NCBI GenBank assembly: GCA_034440615.1
Contig: JAOTOM010002891.1
Location: 7,501-71,500, forward strand
Source: Ashinkailepas kermadecensis
Lineage: Eukaryota; Arthropoda; Thecostraca; Neolepadidae
DNA length: 64,000 nt
Direction of reading: 5' to 3'
This document shows, one piece after another, positions 53,886 through 64,000 of the stretch. Position 1 is the first letter of the stretch. Each line of letters starts with the position of its first letter. The position numbers and the translations under genes are program-made. The notes under the pieces were generated by a model. The model had not been told where the DNA came from and made no database searches. It saw only the letters and a list, made by a program, of their open reading frames with translations.

Positions 53886-54859
53886 TATGTACTAATACAT
53901 AATGGTAATAATAATAAACTAGTGTTAAAATAGGTTTTTTGCTATGTGTGATGTTGAAATAAGTGCAATAGGATGTAAAAATTTCCATTGGAAACAATGT
54001 TCCTAAACATAACTTAGTCAACGTAACAGCATAACATATTCAACCTTAACATAAGTTAGTCAAACACAATTTAATGCAACAGCTACTCATGCTACTCAGC
54101 ACTCTTCTCCTTTGTTCTGATATAACTAATTTATGGGTAACTATTTTAGTAATAAGGATGCAAAATACCTATCCATATCAACTGATATTGTTTAACAGAC
54201 CATATCATATGTAATCCTCTTGCCTGGAATTGTGCTAAGATATGTCCATGCATCACAATCTTCAATGGTGGGTATCAGCATGATGCTTATCAACAAGATA
54301 CTGTGAGAAGTTAGATATGAAAACATCTTGACAACTAATCACTAAGCATAATGTTGGTACATTGTTGTGAGGGATGTAAGTTCAACATTCAGAAGGTGGC
54401 ATATTCAACCCTATTTCACAAATAATTACTCACTGTATGTAATTCCATGAGTTATGCACTATGCACAAAAGACACTGGATCTTACTGTTCCATTTCAAGC
54501 AATGGATGCTGTCAGGTGAATCCTGAGCCACAGCCAACTGTTGAGTAATGTTTCTGATGGTCTGATGTTACATATCATTATATAAGTATATAAATATATA
54601 ATGAGCACATACATAACTACAGCATTGCATATACAATCCCATGTGGATGTCTTTAAGAAATCCTAGGGAGAGGTCAAGTTTCATTAATTTTGCATTCCTT
54701 ATGTCATATTTATATGCTTTATGTGATGTTTATACCCTGACTGAAAAATGACAGTATGATGTCAAACTTCTTTTGAAAAACCTCAATTGTGATCAGTCAA
54801 ATCAGGAGATATCACCGTTTAGGCGTTATTCAATTGAATCACTGTTGCATTTGTTACAG

Positions 54860-55273
54860 GGTTCTGTACGTGTCGGTGGACGGCAGGTTACCCTGGTGAT
54901 CGCCGGCGATGGGGCGTATCCACTTCTCCCATGGTTGACGAAGGCGTACAACGGACGATTTGATCGTACTTCGGAGATAGACCAGGCGAAGGAGTTCTAC
55001 AACGTACGTCTCGGAGCGGCAAGAGTGGTGGTGAAGCACGCATTCGGCCGCCTGAAGGCCCGCTGGCGTCGCATTCTAAAAATATCTGAACACTTCATAT
55101 TCGTTCCATCCATGGTGTTTGCGTGCGCTATCGTGCATAACATTATCGGGCCCATCGTGAGCCGGTTCTGCCACGTTGGGTGCATGAGGCGAACTTGCTG
55201 GAAACGGATGCGCCCCCCCCACGGATGCAGGCAAGGGCACCGGAAGACGATCGTGGTCAGACCAGTGCCATGA
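54860..55273 (+). pseudogene. Harbinger/PIF transposase C-terminal exon, copy 2 (relic)
   Basis: Same exon as 9637-10122, here with an intact acceptor TTGTTACAG (54851-54859). The reading is GSVRVGGRQVTLVIAGDGAY, PLLPWLTKAYNGRFDRTSEI, RLGAARVVVKHAFGRLKARW and IVHNIIG. GRLK is normal, but the Lys in VVVKHAF replaces the catalytic Glu as in copy 1, so the change predates the duplication. The upstream exon with the first Asp is not found. Confidence 0.8.
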
Positions 55274-56269
55274 GGGATTACCCTCCAGACCATTTCTGGG
55301 GTCCTCCCGTATGTGAATTTGTAAGTTCATGTGACATTTGGCAGGTCGTGGTCGGTTTGTAGGCTATTCGTTTTGCTGGGCACCTACATTCGTTTTACTG
55401 TGTATTGGCACTACTACTATACTGTACGATTGCACTGCTGTACAGTCGTAACCGTAGTATTGCTGCGAGTCGCGATGCAAAGTGTCAAAACCACCAATGT
55501 TTTATGAATTAGTGTGGAAAGATTTATCTTGACTTGTATTTTACACATACCTGATTGTTGGAATGGCAATGTTGTGTGCAAGCATGGTATGCAGTTCCGC
55601 CAGACCAAAAATGAACTTCAGGAAGCATTCTGCATGGCCGGCCGAATCGTCAATCAATCATAGTCATGTCAGCATATAGTAATTAGAGCATTCAATGATC
55701 TGCATCAACGTTCTGGTATTTGACAAAATGTAATCTCGTTTGTTCGGTTGTGGTTTTCTTATCAATTATCCCGACGGGAAAATGGGTATTTAAGTATATT
55801 TAGTTATCTCAGAGTTGCTTAAGACAGATACTGTTCGCTTAGCTAAGTTATATCGCCGTATGAAATGTGAGAACGTATGCTGTGCCCGTATGCTGTGGTT
55901 GCATCAATACATTTCAAACAAATGCACTTCTATATTGTCAGGAATAGTTGATACATAATTACAATATCTACAATCACTCCACACTCACTCAATCCTATCC
56001 GCAAAGTCTCTGATGGACTGTGCGATGGATTCCACGGTCCTCATCAGAAGTGTTCCGCCTGCAACTCAACGTAACGCTCAAAGCTCGCCGCAGTCTGCGT
56101 CGGTACGCTGGCAGCGCGGCCTCCCGCGCGGCGGTGGAGCAGTCGGCGGTGCGGCAGCCGGCCCCGGCGGAAGCGTGCCGGCCGGCCCCGACGGCAGTGG
56201 AACCTGACGGCGGTCGGGCAGCCAATAAACACCACCACCACTATTCTTCCACACCCATGACTCATCAAT

Positions 56270-56620
56270 AGTTATCAAACTCCAGCCATGCCTCCTTGAA
56301 GGGGCCTGCACAGTGCACACATACTACCATACATCTTAACCCATTCACCACTCATTAGAACTAAAAAAACAGCTCCAACCAAAAAAATGTTCACCCTATT
56401 TTTAAACGCATATAATGAGGGACTCTCCTCAACATCAGCAGGCATCCTATTCCATTGATCAGCCCCCCTTTGACTGAAAACCTGTTGGTGCTTAATTGAA
56501 CTTCAATTTGATTTATTCAACCTGAATTAAGGACTTCTATGTGATAGTCTAAATAGAAAAGTATCATTCAGTTTGACATTATCTAACCCTTTAGTGATCA
56601 CATGCATTTCAATTGAGTAC
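56270..56620 (-). pseudogene. CR1-C C-terminus fragment, right copy
   Basis: Paralogue of 10890-11240. The minus strand keeps HQQVFSQRG...RWN-like residues but is frameshifted. Confidence 0.6.
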
Positions 56621-56884
56621 ATATCAAGTGCATTTCTTCATAATCTAAGTGACCTAGTCCCAGTGGCGTAGCCAAGGGGAGGGGCGAATGGGGCAGCCGC
56701 CCCTTCCTGGAGGGGCCTGCAGGGCCCCTCAAGGTATAGGTGCATGGGGCCCGCAAGGGCCCCTGAGCCGAAGTAAAGGGCCCCTGGGCCAACGTGAATG
56801 GCCCCTGGGCCAACGTGAAGGGCTCCTGGACCGACGTGAGGAGCCACTGGGCCGACGCAAGGGGCCTTTGAGAGAACGTGAAGT

Positions 56885-57603
56885 CCACGATTGCAAGGAG
56901 CTTGGGGTGAGGTTCTTGAATTTGTGGGAGAGGACTGGAATGTGTGCATTAGATGGGTTACATCGGAGCAAGATGAGTGGAATTGCTCAGCAATAGGTGA
57001 GGAGGCTCTCAGTAGGAAACAGGGAAACTAGGCAGGTCATGTGGGAATGCAGCTGATGCAGAGATAAATATTGCAAGCATGGAAAGGAATAGTTTATCAT
57101 GTTTTTATGTCAATGCCAGAAGTGTTAGGAACAAAATTGGGGAACTGCATGCATAATGAAGGCATGGGTTAATGAATTTGGGAGACAACTGGCAAGAATA
57201 AGAATTTACAGGCTACAATACGCATGCTTATCAAAGGAAGGCAAGGGCAGGAGGAGGGATGTTCTTGCATGTCAGGCAAGTAATGAAACGTCATTCCAAG
57301 AGGATAGTGTACATAATGAAGGAGTAGAATCTTTGTGGTTAGATATCATTCTGAAGAATCGAACAAAATGTAGGATTGGGGCATTCTATAGACCACCGGA
57401 CCAGAATGAAAACACTGACAGGTTGATGGAGGAAGAGACAAGTAGGAGAGTGCAGGAGAGAACTGTTTTGTTGGGAATTTCAACATAGCAGGATTGGGAG
57501 ACAAAGTAGACAAAGCTAGCTAGAAGCTAGCTGTCTAAACAAATCAGGAAGGTTATTCCTTGTGGCTCTTTTTAAGCCTAAACACTTTATGACCTTATAA
57601 CTT
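56885..57603 (+). mobile_element. Internally deleted CR1: ORF1 tail, endonuclease start, 3' end
   Basis: The ORF1 end reads CKELGVRFLNLWERTGMCAL then DGLHRSKMSGIAQQ-stop, with the esterase Asp/His motif DGLH intact. The EN start follows (VNARSVRNKIGEL, frameshifted in the middle), then VESLWLDIILKNRTKCRIGA and FYRPPDQNENTDRLMEEETS. It jumps at about 57540 to the CR1 3' terminus ending in octamers at 57603. This is the same deletion product as 27180-27735. Confidence 0.75.
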
Positions 57604-57852
57604 TATGCTCCATGAACTCCAGAAGGTGGGTTGAACAAGACATCCCAGATCAAATAAGTCTGAATGTCTCATCAGATCAGTCTGAACATTCTCCTTGACC
57701 AGTTTGTATAATACTTTGCAAAATATTCTGGTGAAACTGTAGGTTTCTGTAGGTTTTTTACACACTTCACACTTTATTTTTTTTAAACTGGTACTACATT
57801 TGCATTTCATCAACCTACAGCTACTTCAGAATACTTGAAAGCCTGTCTAAAA

Positions 57853-58257
57853 ACATAAAGACATAAAAGATCACTGCAACTATGAGCCACAAGGGCCCTT
57901 CCTGGCTGCACTCTGCACACTGAACCAGTTGCCCACCAAATCGGTCGATCAGCCCCCCCTGGAATACCAAAAAGCAAGCCTTCTATTCTTATAATGATTG
58001 TCTATGCTGCTTTTAAAGATGTTCAGTGTGCTGCTACTGACAATGGTTTCTGGCAGATGGTTTTAGTGTTCTACTACCCTGTTGGTGAAGAAAGACTGTT
58101 TTAACCTTGTCCTGCTGTGATTAACTTTCATTTTGAATCGATGACCGCTAATTGTTTGTATTTGATGACCTCTGATAATCATTTCTGTTAAATTCAAACA
58201 TTGTCCTGAGATATTCCTGTTCCTGACAATGAACAAATTGAAAGACCTCAATGAGAT
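57853..58257 (-). pseudogene. CR1-A 3' end and C-terminus fragment
   Basis: The 3' octamers are at 57853, then minus-strand HRFKMKVNHSRTRLKQSFFT and NRVVEH. It is interrupted at 58257 by the CR1-B 3' end. Confidence 0.7.
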
Positions 58258-59220
58258 CTCATAAATTCATAAGTCATAGAGTGTTAATGCTTAATAGGAG
58301 CCACAGGGCCCCATCTGGGTTAAGCATATCTAGAAAAGATATTATAAATGTACATACACTCACCCCAATGAATCCACTATCTCGAGTTCCTAGGGAGCTA
58401 TATATCCTAGCCTATCCAGCACCATTCACCTGATATTGCATAACACACTCAACAATTACAACCTCCTCCAATCATACCCATTGTGCTACCATAGACAATC
58501 TCATCAGTATCACATCCTGAAGGAATGTGCTGAATCCATTGCTAGGTACACCCTATATAGTTATAAAACGTTTAGACTTAATAAGAGACCCAAGGGCCCA
58601 TCAATTTAAGTCTGTAAATGGACGATACCATAAGACTGGTAAAAAGACCCACCCCAACCATCACCACATGCTGAAGAAACCATTCACCAATATCCCACAC
58701 ACCTATCAATGCCTTTCTACCCTAGCTATCCAGCCCTATTCCCCTGATCCCTCTTAACACATGTTGATTGAATGCCTTATCAATAAATTTCAAACTGCAC
58801 CCATGCCTGCTTAAAGGGGTCTGTACCATGCACACTTACTTAGCATAAATCTCACCCCATCCATTACAAATTAGAACTCAAAAACAGGATTTTCCTGTCT
58901 AAAAAATCTATCCACGCTACTTTTAAATACATTCAGTGAGGAACTCCCCACAACATCAGCAGGCAGCCCATTCCACTGATCAACAACCCTTTGACTGAAG
59001 ACCTGTTGTCGCTTAACTGTCCTACATCTCAACTTGTCTAACCTGAATTGATGACCCCTATGTGATACTCTAAACTGAAGAGCGCCATTCAAATTGACCT
59101 GATCTAGTCCTTTAACAACTTTGTACATTTCAATCACGTGCCCCCTTCTCCTATATTTCTCCTATTCTCCTATACTCCTTCTCCTATACTTGAGTGTGTA
59201 CATATATAATGCCACAAGCC
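58258..59220 (-). mobile_element. CR1-B 3' end, uninterrupted reference copy
   Basis: The octamer tail is at 58260 and the UTR runs to about 58865. The C-terminus (59137 to 58871) reads MIEMYKVVKGLDQVNLNGAL, then LSHRGHQFRLDKLRCRTVKR and QQVFSQRVVDQWNGLPADVV, ending FFRQENPVFEF-stop. It is 5' truncated at about 59220. In the left copy the same insertion is broken into 12273-12736, 14224-14275 and 23247-23690. Confidence 0.85.
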
Positions 59221-60019
59221 GTTGTCCATATATTCCGAAGTACCTGAAGATTGGAGAAACGCAAATGTAGTACCAATTTTCAAAAGGGAAGTATGAAGTG
59301 TGTAGGAAACTACAGGCAAGTCAGCTTGACCTCAATAGTTGGCAAGGTACTAGAAAATCTGGTTAATCAGAACGATCAGATTCATCTTGATAGACAATCT
59401 TTTAAGGGATACTCAACATGGATTTTGATCTTGAAGATCTTGTTTAACTAACCTATTGGAGTTCATGGAGTATGTTACTAAAGAAGTAGACAATCTAAGC
59501 AGGATGAATGTTGTGTACTTGGATTTTAGCAAAGCTTCTGATAAAGTTCCACATAAGAGACTAATTCACCAACTACAGCACCATGGCATTATTCGAAAAG
59601 TTATAGGTTGGATTAAAGCATGGTTGAGGGGAACCATGCCTGATCAATAGTTATCAAACTTCATCCATGCCTCCTTAAAGGGGCCTGCACAGAGCACGCA
59701 TACTAGCATACACCTCACCCCATTCACCATTAATTAGGACTACAAAAACAACTTGGCAACCCCAAAAACAATTGTTTACACTATGTATTAATGCATTTAC
59801 TGAGGGACTCCCCTCAACATCAGACGGCAGCCTATTCCATCGATCAGCCCCCCTTTGACTGAAAATCTGTTGGTGCTGAACTGCCCCACAATTTGACTTG
59901 TTCAACCTGAATTACGGACTTCTAGGTGATACTCTAAATAAAAGAACATCATTCAGTTTGACATTATCTAACTTTTTAGTGATCATATACATTTAAATCA
60001 TATCACCACTTAATCCCCT

Positions 60020-60078
60020 GGGCGCGAATGATCAATTCTGGTCGAAGCGCCCTAAAGCCCAAATAACTAACTAACTAA
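60020..60078 (+). repeat. 59-bp 5'-truncated SINE-like insertion with 14-bp target duplication
   Basis: The insert is absent from the paralogous site (about 24465-24480). It is flanked by CCACTTAATCCCCT at 60006-60019 and 60079-60092. It ends GCCCAAATAACTAACTAACT, a tail resembling the CCAATAACCAACCAAC tail of the Val-type SINE. Related sequences in the same sense on the minus strand are near 18-85 and 4982-5035. Confidence 0.85.
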
Positions 60079-61039
60079 CCACTTAATCCCCTATATCCAA
60101 GTATATCCTATATCCATTTGAAATGTCCTATATCCACTAACACCTCAGCCTCTGTCCTCATCTATGACACCAAGTTCCCTACTTCCAATTGTATATCTGA
60201 ATGTCTCGCCTCCAGACACCAGGTGCATAACCTTACACTTATGATAGTTGAAACACATTTGCCCTTCATCAGTATACTTCTTAGGTCCTGCAAGCCTCGT
60301 TGAATATCACTCGACTGATCACCATTGTTACCCACTCATTCTGGCTTCATTTCCTCAGCAAATTTGAATATCCTATTCCTCAGCCCTGCCTCAATGCTAT
60401 TCATAAAGATGATGACAATTGGACCCAAACAGAGCCCTGTAACACTTCACCTAGAACATCCTTCCATTCAGATTAACATCAAGTTTCCATTTGACACTAA
60501 ACTCTGTTTTCTTCCCCTTAACAATGTTTCAATACAACCTATAACTTTTCCAGTTCTTTTAGTACCTTGCAAAGTAGTAAGGTGAAACTGACTGGTCTGT
60601 AGCTTTCTACACACCTCACACTACCCATTTTTAAACTGGTACTATATATATATATATATATATATGTATACATATACAGTATATAAATTTATACATAATC
60701 TGGTCCAGCAGAAATATTAGGTGATATTTTCTGCAACTGTTATCTTGCAACCTCAGGAGTGATATACTCATTCAACATATAGCCTTGCATAGCAAAACCT
60801 TCAGTGGTTTTACATGTTCTTGATTTATACTTGCAAAAAAAGGAATTATCACATTTGCTTGCTTAGTGGGTCAACCATACCACAATCATTAACACATTTC
60901 ACCACTACCTCCAGTGGCCCTACTCTACATTGTCTAGGTTTAAATTTGCAGAAACTAAAGAACCTTCTAGCATTGTCTACTGAACATTACCAAGCTAATT
61001 TAATTCCAGCTAGTCTTTCAGTTGCCCTAATAATGGGCT

Positions 61040-61735
61040 GATCAATGGCAGCTGTCTTTCAACTATGATAAGTGTAAAGTTATGCATCTGTAGTCTCGAG
61101 GTGAGACTTTCAAATATACAATGGGAGGGCAGGAACTGGATGTTATCGAAGGGGAAAGGGACTTCGGGTGTGTTGGTTTCAAAAGACCTTAATGCAGAAA
61201 AACAATTTATCTCAGCTAGGAACAGGGCACTCAGGATGCTGGGACTCATTAATAGAAGTGTGAGATATAAGAGCAATGCAGTTATGGAAAAAAAACTGTA
61301 CTTAGCATGTGTCCGACCCCACTTGGAATATTCTGTAGAAGCATGGAGCCCCTACCTTGAGAAAGATATAGATATGTTAGAAAGAGTGCAGCACAAATCA
61401 ACTGGACTTATGAGTGGAATAGGTAACTTAAAAATGGAGAAAGGCTTGTGGCATTAGATATGTACTCACTCAAGTATAGGAGATTAAGGGGGACATGATT
61501 GAAATGTACAAAATTGTTAGAGGGCTGGATCAGGTCAATTTGAATGATGCTCTTTTGTTTAGACTATCACATAGGGGTCATCAATTCAAGTTAGATAATT
61601 TGAGGTGTAGGACGGTTAAGCAACAACAGGTCTCCAGTCAAAGGGTTGTTGGTCAGTGGAATAGGCTGCCTGCTGATGTTGTGGGAGTTCCTCATTGAAT
61701 GTATTTAAAAGTAGGGTGCATAATTTTTTTTAGAC
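61040..61735 (+). pseudogene. CR1-B RT tail, right copy
   Basis: SFNYDKCKVMHL-type start, then VSKDLNAEKQFISARNRALR, MLGLINRSVRYKSNAVMEKK, LACVRPHLEYSVEAWSPYLE and LERVQHKSTGL. After a frameshift come MIEMYKIVRGLDQVNLNDAL, LSHRGHQFKLDNLRCRTVKQ and VVGQWNRLPADVV. It is better preserved than 25405-26105. FADD and the preceding palm are missing. Confidence 0.8.
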
Positions 61736-62122
61736 AGGAAAATCTTGTTCTTGAGTTCTAATCTGTGATGGACAAGGTGATATTTATGCTAAGTAAGTGT
61801 GCACGGCACAGACCCCTTTAAGCAGATATGGATGCAGTTTGAAAATTATTGGCAAGGCATTCAATCCACATGTGTTAAGAGGGGTCAAGGGAATAGGGCT
61901 GGATAGCTAGGGTAGATAGGCATTGATAAGTGTGTGGGATGTTGGTGGATGGTTTCTTTAGGATGTGGTGATGGTTGGGGTAGGTCTTTTTACCAGGCTT
62001 ATGGTATCTTGCATTTACAGACTTAACTGGATGGGACTTCGGTCTCTTATTAAGTTTAAACACCTTATAACTTTATATAGGGTATACCTAGCAGTGGATT
62101 CAGCACCTTCCTTCAGGATGTG

Positions 62123-62283
62123 GTTGGTTATTGGCTTTACGACACGTCGACCGTTGAGTCATGTAGCATCGCCAATCTCTCACGCCGATTGGTCGCGGGC
62201 GAAGAGTAGCAACAGGTGAGACTCGAACCCACAACCTTTCGATTGTGAGACGAGCATCTTACCCCTAGACCACTCGTCCCCTC
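62123..62283 (-). repeat. tRNA-Val-like SINE, full length
   Basis: Minus-strand copy with A box, CTCACAA anticodon loop, B box and GCCAATAACCAACC tail. It is flanked by CCTTCAGGATGTG (62110-62122) and CCTTCAAGATGTG (62284-62296), one mismatch. It is inserted in the CR1 3' UTR; the paralogous site at about 26470-26485 is empty. Confidence 0.92.
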
Positions 62284-62807
62284 CCTTCAAGATGTGATGC
62301 TGATAAGATTGGCTATGGTAGCACAATGGGTATGATTGGAGGAGTTTGTAATTGTTGAGGGGTGTGCTATGCAATACCAGGTGAATGGTGCTAGATAGGC
62401 TGGGATATATAGCTCCTAGGAATTTGAGATAATGGATTGATTGGGGTTAGAGCATGTACTTTTATAGTATCTTTTCTAGATAGGCTTAACCCAGTTGGCC
62501 CCTTGTAGCTCTGATTCAGACCTATTAAGTCACTTTATGACTTTATAATATATATAACTTCATTTGTGTGGTCAAAGCATTGGTGTGGAAGTTAAGATGC
62601 TTCCATTTCCTAAATGCCTGCTCTTTTGACCACAGCAAATGCTCTGCTTCCTTGGTCAGTCATCAATGGTGCATAACCTTGCTTAATCAAAGTTGCATAT
62701 TGGCCAGACTGCGAAGCATAGCCAATGCTTTGATGAGGAGCACACCAGCTGAGGACAAATATGCACCGAAATGCACCAAGAGGCAAAAAATCATGACCAG
62801 CCAGATA

Positions 62808-64000
62808 GTCATAAAGTGTTAAGGCTTAATAAGAGCCACAGCGGCCCATCTGGGTTAAGCCTATCTGGAAAAGGTACCATAAATGTACATACTCTCACCC
62901 CAATCAATCCCTTGTCGCAAGTTCCTAGGAAGCTATATATCCCAGCCTATCGAGCACCAATTCACTTACTATTGCATAATACACTCAACAATTACAAACT
63001 CCTCCCATCATACCCATTGTGCTACCATAGACAATCTCATTAGTATCACATCCCGAGGGAAGGTGCTGAATCCACTGCTAGGTACACCCTATATCAAGTT
63101 ATAAAGCGTTTAGACTTGATAAGAGACTCACTTCACACTTGCTATTGCATAACACACTCAACAATTACAAACTCCTCCCATCATACCCATTGTGCTACCA
63201 TAGACAATCTCATCAGTATCACATCCTGAAGGAAGGTGCTGAATCCACTGCTGGGAACACTGTATACAAAGTTTTAAAGTGTTTAGACTTAATAAGAGAC
63301 TCACTTGCTATTGCATAACACACTCAACAATTACAAACTCCTCCCATTATACCCATTGTGCTACCATAGACAATCTCATCAGTATCGCATCCTGAAGGAA
63401 GGTGCTGAATGCACTGCTAGGTATAGAGTTATACAGAATTTAGACTTAATAAGAGACCCAAAGGCCCATCAAGTCTGTAAATGGAAGATAATATAAGCCT
63501 GGTAAAAAGACCCTCCCCAACCATCCCACATCCTGAAGAACCAGTTTTCCAATATCCCACACACCTATCAATGCCTATCTACCCTAGCTTTCCAGCCTTA
63601 TTCCCCTGATCACTCATAACAAATGTGGATTGAATGCCTTATCAATAATTTTCAAACTGCATCCATGCCTGCTTAAAGGGGTCTGTGCCGTGCACACTTA
63701 CTTGACATAAATCTCACCTTGTCCATCACAGATTAGAACTCAAGAACAGGATTTTCCTGTCTAAAAAATCTATCCACGCTACTTTTAAATACATTCAGTG
63801 AGGAACTCCCCACAACATCAGCAGGCAGCCCATTACACTGATCAGCAACCCTTTGACTGAAGACCTGTTGACGCTTAACTGTCCTACACCTCAACTTGTT
63901 TAACCTGAATTGATGACCCCTATGTGATACTCTAAACTGAAGAGCACCATTTAAATTGACCTGATCTAGTCCTGTAACAATTTTGTACGTTTATATTATG
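62808..64000 (-). mobile_element. CR1-B 3' end, continuing past the window edge
   Basis: The octamer tail (GTCATAAAGTGTTAAGG) is at 62810. The UTR has about three ~170-bp units (markers at 62964, 63138 and 63304). From 63640 the minus-strand C-terminus (VNLN...SHRGHQFRL-K-VRCR...QQVFSQRVADQCNGLPADVV) begins and runs off the right edge. Its insertion removed the end of macro-repeat B at 62808. Confidence 0.8.

Larger units (their letters stand above)
54040..58757 (+). repeat. Macro-repeat A, right copy
   Basis: Direct-orientation paralogue of 8841-14275. Relative to the left copy it carries extra segments at about 55540-55850 and 57403-58064 and lacks the hAT insertion. It is contiguous with macro-repeat B at 58757. 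Confidence 0.85.
58758..62808 (+). repeat. Macro-repeat B, right copy
   Basis: Paralogue of 23247-26998 with the same nested arrangement: CR1-B RT (59238-59639), CR1-C (59649-61037, minus), CR1-B RT tail and UTR (61038-62548), then other DNA to 62808. It carries two later insertions, at 60020-60078 and 62123-62283. Confidence 0.85.

Noticed and set aside
53530..53933. Cys/Val-rich ORFs ([12 protein letters not shown] pattern)
   Set aside because: Translation of TGTC/TGTG microsatellite.

Overview
This is a eukaryotic, almost certainly invertebrate animal, window made almost entirely of transposable elements (TEs) and tandem repeats. There is no operon-like or prokaryotic organisation, and no intact multi-exon host gene can be supported. 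Dispersed TTAGG/CCTAA-rich tracts are typical of arthropods, but the sequence does not fix the lineage. CR1 retroelements dominate: APE endonuclease (EN), reverse transcriptase (RT), an SGNH-esterase ORF1, and 3' ends made of ACTTTATG-type octamers. They are joined by a Harbinger/PIF transposase relic, hAT ends, an RNase-H-bearing LINE and at least four copies of a tRNA-Val-like SINE.

Layout. 1-4.4 kb: AT-rich, diverged interspersed repeats in both orientations. 5.1-6.3 kb: LINE 3' half encoding RNase H, starting in a perfect 102-bp-arm palindrome. 7.2-8.8 kb: degenerate ~30-bp repeats, a dispersed repeat and a 5'-truncated SINE. 8.84-27.0 kb: a composite repeat (Harbinger relic plus nested CR1s) that is duplicated in direct orientation at 54.04-62.81 kb. 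In the left copy one CR1 insertion is split by 8.97 kb of other DNA (14276-23246) flanked by TAACACA; that insert holds a zinc-finger ORF, a CR1, a SINE and a tRNA-like direct duplication. 12.74-14.22 kb: a hAT element with an 8-bp target duplication, containing a foldback element whose spacer is TTAGG repeats. 27.0-29.4 kb: more CR1 pieces and an inverted repeat of an SGNH fragment around a TA tract. 30-33.4 kb: little recognisable. 33.5-47.1 kb: seven unrelated tandem arrays, the largest being ~54 copies of a 61/64-bp unit. 48.9-53.5 kb: the best CR1 on the minus strand, with ORF1 esterase, an EN fragment, RT with one in-frame stop, and the 3' UTR. 53.5-53.9 kb: TGTC/TG microsatellites. 62.8-64 kb: another CR1 3' end.

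The window reads as a record of nested insertions rather than a set of cooperating genes. Insertions can be ordered by target duplications and by comparing the two macro-repeat copies. The least explained structures are the long perfect or near-perfect palindromes (5.1, 13.6, 28.7-29.3 and 39.5 kb), the cluster of unrelated minisatellites, and the 9-kb insert.
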